A stretch of DNA of 64,000 nucleotides from DATCJA01 sp963734635. Lineage in GTDB: Bacteria; Acidobacteriota; Vicinamibacteria; Vicinamibacterales; UBA2999. How positions within the stretch are numbered: position 1 is the stretch's first letter; each line of letters begins with the position of its first letter. Below, one piece after another: positions 18,601 to 26,300 of this stretch. The position numbers were made by a program, and so were the translations under genes. Location: positions 62,001 through 126,000 of the forward strand of contig CAVTIA010000007.1 of NCBI GenBank assembly GCA_963734635.1, written 5' to 3'. The notes beneath the pieces were generated by a model that was not told the origin of the DNA, did not search any database, and saw only the letters and a list, made by a program, of their open reading frames with translations.

Positions 18601-18777
18601 GCGCACCTTTTCAATCAGGGCCGGACTGGAGGCCTCGACGGTGACCCCGGGCAGCACCGCTCCAGACGTATCCCTCACAACGCCGGCGATGCTGCCAGTA
18701 GCGGCCTGGGCCCACAGGCTCGCCGGGAAGAATGTGAGAGTGCCTAGGACAAGTAGCACGAGTCGCCGAGCGGTCAT
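15691..18777 (-). CDS. TonB-dependent receptor, Oar-like
   Basis: 1028 residues, complete. Signal peptide MTARRLVLLVLGTLTFFPASLWAQA, then a carboxypeptidase-regulatory-like domain (SIAGVVRDTSGAVLPGVTVE, about 29-110), a plug (TITVSGETPVVDLSSARQQT; FGVHGQRAADEIVNMDGLNQ), and a beta-barrel ending in the typical aromatic C-terminus NVQLEF. The start at 18777 has GGGAG at a good distance; a start 36 bases earlier would precede the signal peptide with polar residues. Outer membrane. The substrate is unknown. It is not obviously in an operon: 113 bases separate it from the secreted protein gene upstream in the same direction. It is a paralogue of the receptor at 1-2846, with near-identical N-terminal domain wording. 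Confidence 0.93.
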   Translation of the reverse strand: MTARRLVLLVLGTLTFFPASLWAQAATGSIAGVVRDTSGAVLPGVTVEASSPALIEKVRTVVTDEAGAYRIIELRPGAYTVTFTLPGFATVRREGIELTTSFTAAVNTEMRVGGVEETITVSGETPVVDLSSARQQTTVSREVLDAIPTTKRLGQYASFIPGATYSNPTFQDSGGTAGEGGQFGVHGQRAADEIVNMDGLNQNMFGLDVYSYNSQTIQEVVVETGGTSAEAMTGGVQLNIIPKDGGNTWSGSFSTSWTGPSLQSDNLDDDLRARGLQTGASVKRFRDNGGAFGGPIASDRLWFYTAHRYWGTQKYIQGTYFNKSPNKLLYVPDLDRVAFTNWYYHDNNVRLTWQATARNKIAFFYSHQDSCNCPVGLSGIGGANAIKGTPESRPKHLFNPLKNAVASWNAPATNKLLLEGTFSYQGLKEQTEAMEGASRIGITDVGLGLEYGGLAGGGNPGGNTFYGTTQRRYVSRYTGRFAASYVTGSHTLKAGFMVLRYNLGRDGIYNDPDAIDGGRSYVFRNQVPIQVRLWAVPYEVLEHTTNSGIYAQDQWVVRKLTLNLGLRYDSLLGTVPAFQLPAGHFVPARAFPAADNVPNYKNLNPRVSGTYDLFGNGKTAVKASIGRFVPWLVATVGNPQSGQPAFATVTWNDAFYGPGDARSGNFVPDCDLGNLNGSGECGPWNDRGFGQVRAGTRFAKDATEGFNKQQYNWQTSVSLQQELRPGVALNVGYFRTWYGNFLITDNAATTAADYDPFCITLPSNDTRLPDGGQQRCGFFDINPALFGRVDNVRTQSSNYAGRTEVYNGMDVTLTARFAQGGQFSGGLSMGRTVTDACELAAKLPETLFGTDAAVNGSNTGVAALLTGVAGSWSSMLACKVTPPWSAGTQVKFLVVYPLPWDLQFSAIYQNFPGVPITATYAVNNAIVSPSLRRSISACGANCAPTSSFGNVELISPGTVYEDRQQSVDLRFTRVFRVGRANVRPSLDLSNLLNAGSIYAANSGFGSQWLVPYEISGGRLARINVQLEF

Positions 18778-18891
18778 GACTATGCTCCCTTCAGGAACGC
18801 CGGACGCATCCATGTGAGATGCGAGCCAGCAACGGATGGCTCAACTCGCAACGAAGGACGTGAAGAATTAGCGCGGGGACGCCAGCGACTG

Positions 18892-19584
18892 TTATGAAAC
18901 GGACTTTACGGCACAGACGTGCTCTCCGAAGTCACTCTCCGAAACCCGCTCGAAGCGCACCGTGGCGGTCCAGGGTTTCGTATATGCCTTCGGATCATTA
19001 ATGGTGATGTCGATATTAAGAGTGGCGGCATTCATACGACGGAAACGCTCCGTCACGCGCAGGGCTTCGCTGTGAGGATGGCCGGCGTTGTCGAGCCACG
19101 TCTCCTCGATGAGGCCAATCGTTTCGACCACCAGCGCATCGCCGTCCCGTTTGCCGACCGAATAGCCAAACCAGGTCGGCGTAAAATCCGCTGGAAAACC
19201 GCGACCGTCCGTGAAAATCTGCCGATAGTGCAGCAGCTCATCGAACAGCATGACAATCATTCCGGGCGTCTGGATGAGCTTCCACGGTCTGTCTCGCGCC
19301 AGCATCACGCCAGGGATGCCGCGAGGCAAGCAACGATCTGACGGGTTGCCCTGCCCCTTGCCCGCTTGACGTTCCTTGTACAGCGCCGCGGCCCAGGGTT
19401 GCAACGGCACCAGCGCGCCGTCAGCCGCAAGATTCGAGAGATACCGATCGCTCGCGCTTCGCCAGATCCCTGACAGATCCGGCCCGACGTCCCCAGTGCG
19501 CGGCGCTTGCGCACGTGCAGAGCCCGACAGCAGCAACCCGAGGGCGACTGCACCCGCAACACACGCTCCGGCTATGCGTTTCAT
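18892..19584 (-). CDS. Secreted protein of unknown function (DLSGIW family), copy A
   Basis: 230 residues with a signal peptide (MKRIAGACVAGAVALGLLLSGSARAQA). Mature features: DLSGIWRSASDRY near the N-terminus, a CLPRGIPGVM segment, LFDELLHYRQIFTDGR, then GDALVVETIGLIEETWLDNAGHPHSEALRVTERFRR and a C-terminal Cys. I do not recognise a named family, but the pattern is shared with the next gene and with a relic at 21422. Such proteins are common in Acidobacteriota near TonB receptors. Likely periplasmic, predicted beta-rich. It is six bases downstream of copy B and so in one operon. Confidence 0.8.
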   Translation of the reverse strand: MKRIAGACVAGAVALGLLLSGSARAQAPRTGDVGPDLSGIWRSASDRYLSNLAADGALVPLQPWAAALYKERQAGKGQGNPSDRCLPRGIPGVMLARDRPWKLIQTPGMIVMLFDELLHYRQIFTDGRGFPADFTPTWFGYSVGKRDGDALVVETIGLIEETWLDNAGHPHSEALRVTERFRRMNAATLNIDITINDPKAYTKPWTATVRFERVSESDFGEHVCAVKSVS

Positions 19585-19590
19585 GACGTG

Positions 19591-20359
19591 TTACTTGCCC
19601 ACAAGGAGCGCAGCGTCTTTCTCGTTCTCGCAGATGTGTTCGATCAGCTCCGTGTCCGGCAGCAAATCGAACGACATCGTGACGTTCCACGGTTTCACGT
19701 ATGCCTTGGGGTCATCGATAGTGAACTGGATCTGGAGATGCCCGAAGTCCGTGCGTCGATACCGTTCCACGAGATGGAGCGCGTCGGTCGCGGGATGACC
19801 ACGAAAGTCGAGCCAGGTCTCGTCCACGAAGCCGGTCGTATCGACAACCAGGGTATCGCCGTCCCATCGAGCGACCGAATGCCCGAGCCACGTGGGCGCG
19901 CGGTTGCCCGGAACGCTGCGGCCATCCATGAAAATCTGCCGATAGTGATTGAATTCTTCGTGAAGCACGACGATCAGATCCGATGTCTGCACGATCTTGA
20001 ACGGCTCGGGGACTGACACCGCCTTCGTGATGCCATGCGGCAGGCATTTTTCGCTTGGTGTTCCTTTGCTGTTCTGAACCGCGCGTTCCTTATAGAGCGC
20101 CTCGGCCCACGTCTGGAACAGCACCTCCGCTCCCGTCGCGAGGCCGTCGTTTCCGCCTGTAGGAGGCTTGGAGCCGCGGGGCCGTATCCAGATTCCAGAC
20201 AAATCGGGCGTTCCGGCTGCGGTACGCGGCGCGGGTGCGGTCAGATTTGGCTTGCCGTCAGGCGTACCGAGGGATGCCGGGCGTGGGGATCTTCAGCCAC
20301 TGCGCTTCGAGCGGCATGACCAGTACGGACAGGGCGATCACCAGGCTGAAGACCTTCAT
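19591..20359 (-). CDS. Secreted protein of unknown function (DLSGIW family), copy B (frameshifted)
   Basis: About 255 residues once repaired. From ATG 20359 the frame reads a signal peptide MKVFSLVIALSVLVMPLEAQ, WLKIPTPGIPR, and then hits a stop; removing one base of the CC at 20267-20268 continues as TPDGKPNLTAPAPR, then GTPDLSGIWIRPRG and the rest. It shares with copy A the motifs DLSGIW, CLPHGI, HYRQIFMDGR and GDTLVVDTTGFVDETWLDFRGHP, so the two are diverged paralogues in tandem. No function is known to me. The break is one inserted base, as in six other genes here, and may be an assembly error. Confidence 0.78.
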
Positions 20360-20454
20360 GTCTATTCCGCCGCGCAAGCCAGAGGGGCTATACCATCGCC
20401 GCGCCGCGTCCGGTTGTCCAATACATTTTCCGGAACAAGTCGATACCGATTTGG

Positions 20455-20460
20455 CATAAT
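20455..20460 (+). promoter_or_regulatory. Possible -10 element of the LysR gene
   Basis: CATAAT lies eight bases before the ATG at 20469. That spacing would put the transcript start at or next to the start codon (leaderless or nearly so). No clear -35 element is visible. It sits in the 109-base divergent gap shared with copy B of the DLSGIW family. Confidence 0.4.
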
Positions 20461-20468
20461 CGACCGCG

Positions 20469-21416
20469 ATGGACTTCCGTCATTTGCGCGCCTTCGTTGT
20501 CGTCGCCGAGGAGCTACACTTCACTCGCGCTGCAGAGCGGCTGCACATTTCCCAGCCGCCGTTGAGTCGACACGTTCGTCAACTCGAGCAGGAAATCGGC
20601 GTGGCGCTGTTCGAGCGCGTGCGTCCGCGCGTCGTGTTGACGGCCGCAGGCCATCGGCTTCTGCGCCAGGCGCAGGAGCTCGTCGCGGCGGGCGACGACT
20701 TTCTCAGCGTCGCACGGGTGCTTCGGGACGAAGGCGTCGGTCTCGTGAAGGTGGGCATCGGGCCGGGACTCTGGCGGGTGATCGACCGCGTTCGGGCGCA
20801 CCACACGAAGCGCTTTCCGTACGTGTCCATCGATGCCACCGATCTCATGTCACACGAGCAGGCCGACGCACTGCTTCGTCGGCGCATCGACGTGGGGTTT
20901 TCGCGCGATCCTGTGAATTCCTCCCGCCTCTGGAGCGAGCCACTGCTCGACGAGGGCCTCGCCGTCCTGCTGCCCAAAACGCACCGATTCGCAAGACGCA
21001 AAGCCCTCCGGCTGAAGGATCTCGCCGGCGACACCCTACTTCTGCACGACCGCAAGTGCGCGCCCGTGGCCTATGACCGTTGGCTGGGACTCTATGCCGC
21101 GGCGAAGATCGCGCCGAAAGTCATGACTGTGCCGGCGCTTCCTCTCGAGCAGGCGACGCTCCTGCTCGTCGCGGCCGGGCGCGGGATCTGTCTGGTATCC
21201 GAGAACGTCGTGGGCAACTCGTCCCTCCTGTCGCACCGTTCGCAAGGCATTGCCGTCGTCTCATTGAATGAACCGGGTTCCACGATTTCGGTCAGCATGG
21301 TTTGGCGTGCAAACGAAAAATCCTCAACGGTCCTCCAATTCCTTCAATCCACTCGGGATGCAATCCGATCGAAACGGAGCCGGCGGAACGAAGCGCCCGG
21401 CTATTCGGCCGCCTGA
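20469..21416 (+). CDS. LysR-family transcriptional regulator
   Basis: 315 residues. N-terminal winged HTH: MDFRHLRAFVVVAEELHFTR and AAERLHISQPPLSRHVRQLE, then the dimer helix, followed by a type-2 periplasmic-binding-like effector domain (VKVGIGPGL, RRRIDVGFSRDP, EGLAVLLPKTHRFA, AGRGICLVSEN). The start codon begins the canonical HTH directly. It is divergent from the DLSGIW-family pair, so it probably regulates them by the usual LysR arrangement. The effector is unknown. The C-terminal tail after residue 295 is charged and of no known role. Confidence 0.92.
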   Translation: MDFRHLRAFVVVAEELHFTRAAERLHISQPPLSRHVRQLEQEIGVALFERVRPRVVLTAAGHRLLRQAQELVAAGDDFLSVARVLRDEGVGLVKVGIGPGLWRVIDRVRAHHTKRFPYVSIDATDLMSHEQADALLRRRIDVGFSRDPVNSSRLWSEPLLDEGLAVLLPKTHRFARRKALRLKDLAGDTLLLHDRKCAPVAYDRWLGLYAAAKIAPKVMTVPALPLEQATLLLVAAGRGICLVSENVVGNSSLLSHRSQGIAVVSLNEPGSTISVSMVWRANEKSSTVLQFLQSTRDAIRSKRSRRNEAPGYSAA

Positions 21417-21421
21417 CAACG

Positions 21422-21553
21422 ATGATGAAGATCCTGTTCACGCCGGGTCGCGTCATCATCACGACCGACCACGGGCTCATCAGGCGCAGTCATACCGATG
21501 GACGGCCCGTCCCCAAGGATCCATGCGACACGTTGACCGGAACCTCGGAGGTT
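21422..21553 (+). pseudogene. Relic of a third DLSGIW-family secreted protein
   Basis: The 44-codon frame MMKILFTPGRVIITTDHGLI, RRSHTDGRPVPKDPCDTLTG, TSEV aligns with the middle of copies A and B through DGR-x2-P-x5-T-x2-G-x-S (HTDGRPVPKDPCDTLTGTS against FTDGRGFPADFTPTWFGYS). The N-terminal signal peptide half and the C-terminal WDGDTLVVDT part are missing; the frame runs on as low-complexity sequence antisense to the cytochrome gene. It lies on the other strand from its paralogues, just after the LysR gene. Confidence 0.5.
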
Positions 21554-21624
21554 CGACCCGACACCGCCGGCCGACCTCCGGCCTCCGCCATGGAAGCCGT
21601 CGCGCGCGGGCTGAAGCTTGCGCG

Positions 21625-22206
21625 CTACTTGGCTGTCGGTGTCGCAGATGGCGGCAGTGCGTTGGGAACGCGGTTGGACACTGCGGGAATTGTCCGGAGA
21701 TACGCGTAAATCGCGCGTAGATCGTCCTCAGTGAGCTTCGCGTACATCCGCCACGGCATCGGCGGCAGAAGCTCGCGACCGACCCCTCCCTTCTTCCCGT
21801 CTCGGATCGATGCAATGAAGAGCTGCTCGGTCCACGCGCCGATCCCCGTGACCCGATCCGGAGTGAGATTCGACGTAAACGAGACGCCCCACGGTCCAGC
21901 CCACGCGGTGTTCGTCTCGTTAATCGCGACGATCCACCCGCCTTGGAGCGGAAGGCCTGGTGCGGCTTTCACCGGGACGTTCTGAGGGTGTCCCGACAAC
22001 ATCCGCGTCAAATCCGGCTCGCCTTTCGGCGTGAACGGCGTATGACAGCCGTTGCAGTCCTGTACCGTGACGAGGTATCTCCCCCGATCGACCTGGCTCT
22101 GAGCGGGTGTGCCTGCGGGCGGTTGCTGTCCCCGAACGGTGAACGACGCCGCGATCACCGCGGTCAACACCGTCATCGCAAATATCCAGCGCTGAACCGG
22201 TCGCAT
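21625..22206 (-). CDS. Secreted c-type cytochrome
   Basis: 193 residues. Signal peptide MRPVQRWIFAMTVLTAVIAASFTVRG, then RGRYLVTVQDCNGCHTPFTPKGEPD with one CxxCH haem site. The axial Met is probably in LLPPMPWRMYAKLTEDDLRAIYAYLRTIP, a typical class I cytochrome c end. Periplasmic electron carrier or domain of a dehydrogenase partner. It follows the NHL propeller protein by 53 bases in the same direction, so the pair may work together. The partner dehydrogenase is not in the window. Confidence 0.88.
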   Translation of the reverse strand: MRPVQRWIFAMTVLTAVIAASFTVRGQQPPAGTPAQSQVDRGRYLVTVQDCNGCHTPFTPKGEPDLTRMLSGHPQNVPVKAAPGLPLQGGWIVAINETNTAWAGPWGVSFTSNLTPDRVTGIGAWTEQLFIASIRDGKKGGVGRELLPPMPWRMYAKLTEDDLRAIYAYLRTIPAVSNRVPNALPPSATPTAK

Positions 22207-22259
22207 AGGCCTCCTTCACTGAACGAAGGGCGTTGCGGGTCCTGGAACCGCTCTGCGAG

Positions 22260-23528
22260 CTACCAGGCGCTACGAACGGGCTTGCCGACCATCAGGGCCT
22301 GGTCCACACCGGAACGTGGGCGGAACTTCTGCGCGCGCCCGTTGTTGACCTCGGCCAGGTAGAGATTGCCTTCCTGGTCGACGCTCATTCCGTGCACATT
22401 CCACAAGGCGCCCGGCCAATCACCGCGGCTGCCCCACGAGTACACGTAACGACCGTCCATCGTGTACTTGATGACCTTCGAGGTGTCGTTGTCGACAATC
22501 CAAAGATGCTTGTCGGCCGACATGTACAGCACCTGTGGTGTGGAGGGCGAACCGGTCGGGAACTGATCCAGGTACGTGCCGTTTTCGTCGAACACTTGAA
22601 TGCGGGCGCTCGATCGATCGGTGACGTATACCCGGCGCGTGTCGGGATCGACAACGACGCCATGCACCGCGTCGAATGTGCCGGGACGCGTGTCGTTCGG
22701 CGGCGTACCTTTCTGTCCCCACGTGGTCAGAAACTTCCCGTCCTTGTCGAACTTCACGACCCGCGTGTTGGCATACCCGTCGGCTACGTACAGCGTGCTG
22801 TCAGGCAGCCACGTGAGAAACGTTGGGCGGTTGAAATGCGTCGAGTCGTCGCCCGCGACGCCTTTGACGCCCAACGTCTGCACGAGCTGCTTGCCGTCGT
22901 TCGTGAACTTGTAGACCGCGTGCTGCCTGTCGTCCACCACCCACACGTGCTTTTCCGCATCGTACGGATTGACGAACACCGAATGCGGCCGCCGGAAGAT
23001 GTCGTCCCACTGCGTCCACGCTTCCACGATGTTGCCCGCCGCATCGACGACGAACAGGCAGTGCTCCCAGCGCGCATCGACGCCGAGCTTGCCTTTCCAT
23101 CCATTCCAGCCGTCGCTGCCGGAGTTACCCGGGCTGCTCACCGGCCCGACCGAGGCGTTACGAAATGGCGTCTGAGAAACAGGAAAAGAAAGGCTCGGAC
23201 CGACGCCTGGATACGGCACTTCTGCCGGGCGCTCGAGCTCGGGCAGCTCGCCTCGCATCAGCACGAAGACGCGATTTGGGCTCTCGGCGAAGATGCCCTG
23301 CACCGCGCCCCAGGTCCATTTCTCGTGCCCACGAAGCTGCGAGAGCGGCTTTGGCCAGTTTTCGACCACTTCGTAAGGGCCGGTCTGGTCCTGGCCACCT
23401 TTCGGCGACGCCTCACCCGCAGGCTCCGCTCGGCCTTCGACGGGGCTTTCCGCTCGGTTGAGTTGAACGCCAATCGCAATGCCGATCGCGAGCGCGATCA
23501 GCGCGACCACCACGCTCTGTCGTTTCAT
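22260..23528 (-). CDS. NHL-repeat beta-propeller protein, peptidylglycine lyase-like
   Basis: 422 residues. One N-terminal membrane anchor or uncleaved signal (SVVVALIALAIGIAIGVQL). The rest is a six-bladed NHL propeller with repeated blades such as RPHSVFVNPYDAEKHVWVVD, RPTFLTWLPDSTLYVADGYA, AVHGVVVDPDTRRVYVTDRS and NVHGMSVDQEGNLYLAEVNN. The layout resembles the lyase domain of peptidylglycine alpha-amidating monooxygenase, but catalysis cannot be shown. It probably faces the periplasm. It precedes a cytochrome c gene. Confidence 0.82.
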   Translation of the reverse strand: MKRQSVVVALIALAIGIAIGVQLNRAESPVEGRAEPAGEASPKGGQDQTGPYEVVENWPKPLSQLRGHEKWTWGAVQGIFAESPNRVFVLMRGELPELERPAEVPYPGVGPSLSFPVSQTPFRNASVGPVSSPGNSGSDGWNGWKGKLGVDARWEHCLFVVDAAGNIVEAWTQWDDIFRRPHSVFVNPYDAEKHVWVVDDRQHAVYKFTNDGKQLVQTLGVKGVAGDDSTHFNRPTFLTWLPDSTLYVADGYANTRVVKFDKDGKFLTTWGQKGTPPNDTRPGTFDAVHGVVVDPDTRRVYVTDRSSARIQVFDENGTYLDQFPTGSPSTPQVLYMSADKHLWIVDNDTSKVIKYTMDGRYVYSWGSRGDWPGALWNVHGMSVDQEGNLYLAEVNNGRAQKFRPRSGVDQALMVGKPVRSAW

Positions 23529-23543
23529 CCCAGCCTCCCCGCC

Positions 23544-23619
23544 TCACAAAGTCACAAGGCTCAAGGCTCAAGGCTCAATTTGCCTACTTGTGATTTGTGC
23601 CTTGTGACTTGTGACTTGA
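23544..23619. repeat. Hairpin of CAAGGCT-type units
   Basis: A left arm of CACAAGGCTCAAGGCTCAAGG (23554 onward) pairs with a right arm GTGCCTTGTGACTTGTGACTTG (23597-23618). It lies just after the rplI stop and before the NHL gene. It has the same architecture, with a different heptad, as the repeats at 11416, 24091 and 29505, and could terminate the ribosomal operon. Confidence 0.6.
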
Positions 23620-24078
23620 TTAGGCCGACTCCTCGCCTTCCTTGAGCACCCGCACCTTCAGCGGAACGGTCACTTCGCGATGGAGCTTCAGCGGGACCTC
23701 GTGATCGCCAATTCTCTTGATGGGCTCGGGCAATATGAGCTTGCGCCGGTCTACCTCAAAGCCCTTGGCCTTCAATGACTCGGCGATGTCAGCCGACGTG
23801 ACGGACCCGAACAACTGGTCGGTCTCGCCGACACGACGCGCGATAACGATCTGCAGCGCCGCCAGTTTCGACGCAATCGCTTCGGCCTGGCTTCGCTCCT
23901 GCGCTTCGCGCACCTCCACGATTTTGCGCTCGCGCTCGACGTGCTTGCGGTTCGCATCGGTCGCTGGCAACGCCAGGTTCCGGGGCAGCAGATAGTTGCG
24001 GGCGTAGCCGTTTGCGACTTTCACGATTTCGCCGCGCTTGCCCAGATTGTCGACGTGCTCTCTGAGAATGACTTCCAT
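23620..24078 (-). CDS. rplI: 50S ribosomal protein bL9
   Basis: 152 residues. N-terminal MEVILREHVDNLGKRGEIVKVANGYARNYLLP is the rRNA-binding domain; a long linking helix with KHVERERKIVEVREAQERSQAEA follows; the C-terminal domain ends VPLKVRVLKEGEESA. Length and order are standard. Last gene of the rpsF-rpsR-rplI group, which is split here by a 102-base gap holding a large hairpin repeat. Confidence 0.97.
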   Translation of the reverse strand: MEVILREHVDNLGKRGEIVKVANGYARNYLLPRNLALPATDANRKHVERERKIVEVREAQERSQAEAIASKLAALQIVIARRVGETDQLFGSVTSADIAESLKAKGFEVDRRKLILPEPIKRIGDHEVPLKLHREVTVPLKVRVLKEGEESA

Positions 24079-24090
24079 GTTCTGAACCTC

Positions 24091-24177
24091 AGGTCTTTGG
24101 TCTTTGGTCTTTGGTCTTTAGTCTTTGGTTGTTCTCAGACCAACACTAAAGACTAGAGACCAGAGACGAAAGACCAA
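24091..24177. repeat. Hairpin of GGTCTTT units between rpsR and rplI
   Basis: Tandem GGTCTTT units (24091-24128) face AAAGACTAGAGACCAGAGAC and AAAGACC (24148-24176), giving a long imperfect stem around GTTCTCAGACC. It occupies nearly all of the leader of rplI within the ribosomal protein operon, so it could lower rplI expression relative to rpsF-rpsR. Confidence 0.65.
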
Positions 24178-24180
24178 GCT

Positions 24181-24477
24181 CTATTCGCTCGTATACGGAA
24201 GCAGCGCGATCTGACGCGCGCGCATGATCGCCGTGCGCAGCTTTCGCTGATGCATGGCGCAGGTTCCGGAGATCCGGCGCGGGACGATCTTTGCGCGCTC
24301 GGGCACGAACGACATGAGCAGCTTCGTGTCCTTGTAGTTGATGTCGTCGATCTTCTCCGCGCAGAACTTGCAGACCTTGCGCCGCCTGAACATCGGCCGG
24401 CGCGCGCCGTCCTTCCCCTGCTGTCCCTGAGACGACCGGCCGCGACCACGGCCGCCGGAACTTTTTCTGCCGTTCAT
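24181..24477 (-). CDS. rpsR: 30S ribosomal protein bS18
   Basis: 98 residues. A Gly/Arg/Ser-rich N-terminal tail precedes the conserved core RRKVCKFCAEKIDDINYKDT and PRRISGTCAMHQRKLRTAIMRARQIALLPY. The cysteines CKFC and the later Cys-His pair suggest a zinc-binding form. The ATG overlaps the rpsF stop as ATGA. Confidence 0.97.
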   Translation of the reverse strand: MNGRKSSGGRGRGRSSQGQQGKDGARRPMFRRRKVCKFCAEKIDDINYKDTKLLMSFVPERAKIVPRRISGTCAMHQRKLRTAIMRARQIALLPYTSE

Positions 24478-24938
24478 CGTCTGTCCTCCGCACCGTCAAA
24501 CCGGTCATCATGGTCCTCATCGCGCTCGTCGTCGAACTCGCCGCGCTGTCCTTCACCTGGCTGACGTTCGGGCGGCAGACCTCGCGCAACGCGACGCCGC
24601 CGCGACACCTCGGTGCGCTTGCTGCGCTGGCGCTCGACCACCTGCTCGTCCTCGTCGACTCGCACAATCAGGTGACGGATCACGTAGTCGATCACCTTCA
24701 ATCGCCGGTCGATTTCCTTCATCAAATCGCCCGATCCGGTGATTACTTCCAGCACGTACGTGCCTTCCTTGTGGTGACCGATTTCGTAGGCGAGCCTGCG
24801 GCGGCCCCAGTTGTCGGTTTTCTCGACACGGCCGCCCATGCGCTGGACGACGCCTTCGATCTGCGTGTGCAGCTCCGACACCTGCTCGTCGGTCGCCACG
24901 GGCGAGACGACGTAGACGAGCTCGTACTTCCTGTTCAT
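24474..24938 (-). CDS. rpsF: 30S ribosomal protein bS6
   Basis: 154 residues. The core (MNRKYELVYVVSPVATDEQV to VIDYVIRHLIVRVDEDEQ) is the usual ferredoxin-like fold of about 100 residues. A 50-residue charged tail rich in Arg, Glu and Asp follows, longer than usual. AAGGAG upstream of the ATG supports the start. No ssb lies between rpsF and rpsR, unlike many bacteria. Stop overlaps rpsR. Confidence 0.96.
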   Translation of the reverse strand: MNRKYELVYVVSPVATDEQVSELHTQIEGVVQRMGGRVEKTDNWGRRRLAYEIGHHKEGTYVLEVITGSGDLMKEIDRRLKVIDYVIRHLIVRVDEDEQVVERQRSKRTEVSRRRRVARGLPPERQPGEGQRGEFDDERDEDHDDRFDGAEDRR

Positions 24939-24982
24939 AAGTCTCCTTCTGGACTATGGCTGCCTTTGTCGGCAGCAAGGAG

Positions 24983-25561
24983 TCAATCGACTTCCGGCAC
25001 CGTGGCGTCCGGGTTGTAATGGTTCATCACCTTTTCGATGCCCTCCACGGCGAACATCTCGGCGGCGTCGGCCGCCAGGGCAATGAACGCTTCGAGCTCC
25101 GCGCGTTCGCCGGGCTCGAATCTGGCGAGCACGTGATCCGCTAGATCGCGCCGCGGATCGCCGCGCCCGACGCCCAGCCGCAGCCGGGCAAACTCGGTCG
25201 TCTCGAGTCGCTCGATGATCGACTTGAGACCGTTGTGGCCGCCCGCCGAGCCACGCGCCCGCGCGCGCAGCCGGCCGAACGGCAGGGCCGCCTCGTCCAC
25301 GATGACGAAGAGATTCTCGGGTCCGACGCCGTAGTAGCGCATGAGCTCCGCGACCACGTCACCGCTGCGATTCATATAGCTGAGCGGTTTCGCGACGAGA
25401 AACGCGTCGGCCCCGAAATTCTTTGCCAACAATACCTGATCTCGATGGCGCCAGCCGAGGGCGTGGCGCGTCGCGATCGTATCGGCAACCATGAAGCCAA
25501 CGTTGTGCCGCGTGTCGCGATACTCGTCGCCGGGGTTGCCCAAACCGACAATCAGCTTCAT
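24983..25561 (-). CDS. pth: Peptidyl-tRNA hydrolase
   Basis: 192 residues. MKLIVGLGNPGDEYRDTRHNVGFMVAD contains the catalytic His of RHNVGF; further signatures are PLSYMNRSGDVV, GSAGGHNGLKSI and RLGVGRGDPRRDLADHVLARF. It releases peptide from stalled peptidyl-tRNA in the cytoplasm. It follows rplY by 29 bases, a common pairing, and is 44 bases before rpsF. Confidence 0.97.
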   Translation of the reverse strand: MKLIVGLGNPGDEYRDTRHNVGFMVADTIATRHALGWRHRDQVLLAKNFGADAFLVAKPLSYMNRSGDVVAELMRYYGVGPENLFVIVDEAALPFGRLRARARGSAGGHNGLKSIIERLETTEFARLRLGVGRGDPRRDLADHVLARFEPGERAELEAFIALAADAAEMFAVEGIEKVMNHYNPDATVPEVD

Positions 25562-25590
25562 GAATTGACGGATTTACGTCAATCCGCAGT

Positions 25591-26286
25591 TCATTTCTTC
25601 GCCGGTTCCTCGCCTTCTTTCTCGACCTTGCCCTTCTTGATGACTTCGGGCTCGGCCGGCGCCGCAGCCACTGCAGCCGCCGCTGCCGCCTCGGCCTCGG
25701 GCGTCGCCGCCGCCTCTTCGACCTTGGGCACGACCACGTGAACGATCATCGTATCCGGATCGTTCAGCGCCTTCCACTTGGGGTTTTGCGGCAGATCGCG
25801 CAGGCGGACCGCCTGATGCAGCATCAGCTCTGTCACGTCGACCTCGATCCGCTCGGGAATGTCGGTCGGCAGGCACTGCACCTCTATCTCGCGGGTCACG
25901 AAATCGAGAAGGCCGCCCTGCTGCTTCACGCCCGCCGCCTCACCTCGCACGGCAATCGGTACCGTGACGGTGATGGCGCGGTCCATCGCCAGCTCGAAGA
26001 AGTCAGCGTGGAGCAACTTCTGGGTGACGGGATCGAGCTGGTACTCCTTGACCATCACGCGCGACTCGGTGCCATCCAGCTTCAGCGTGATCAGCGTGTT
26101 CGCCCCCGATTCCGAGTGCAGGATCCGCATCACCTCTTTGGGATCGACCGCGACCGGAACGGCTTCGCGAGATTTCCCCTGTCGGCTGCCGTACACGACC
26201 GCAGGTATGCGGCCCGCCGCGCGGAGACGCCGCGCCTCGTTTTTTCCTTGACCGTCTCGTTTTTCTACTTCAAGTATTGCGTCCAT
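25591..26286 (-). CDS. rplY: 50S ribosomal protein bL25/CTC form
   Basis: 231 residues. The N-terminal 5S rRNA-binding domain (ILEVEKRDGQGKNEARRLRAAGRIPAVVYG) is followed by the beta-rich CTC domain (ADFFELAMDRAITVTVPI; TDIPERIEVDVTEL) and an Ala/Glu/Lys-rich tail (residues about 195-231). This long form is the general stress protein Ctc type. It is translated just after prs (14 bases) and ahead of pth. Confidence 0.96.
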   Translation of the reverse strand: MDAILEVEKRDGQGKNEARRLRAAGRIPAVVYGSRQGKSREAVPVAVDPKEVMRILHSESGANTLITLKLDGTESRVMVKEYQLDPVTQKLLHADFFELAMDRAITVTVPIAVRGEAAGVKQQGGLLDFVTREIEVQCLPTDIPERIEVDVTELMLHQAVRLRDLPQNPKWKALNDPDTMIVHVVVPKVEEAAATPEAEAAAAAAVAAAPAEPEVIKKGKVEKEGEEPAKK

Positions 26287-26300
26287 ATCTCAATCATCCA

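Noticed and set aside
17590..18747. 385-residue plus-strand open frame
   Set aside because: Antisense to the N-terminal half of the second TonB receptor.
22233..23645. 470-residue plus-strand open frame
   Set aside because: Antisense to the NHL propeller gene, which has a signal anchor and clear repeats; the antisense frame has no recognisable features.
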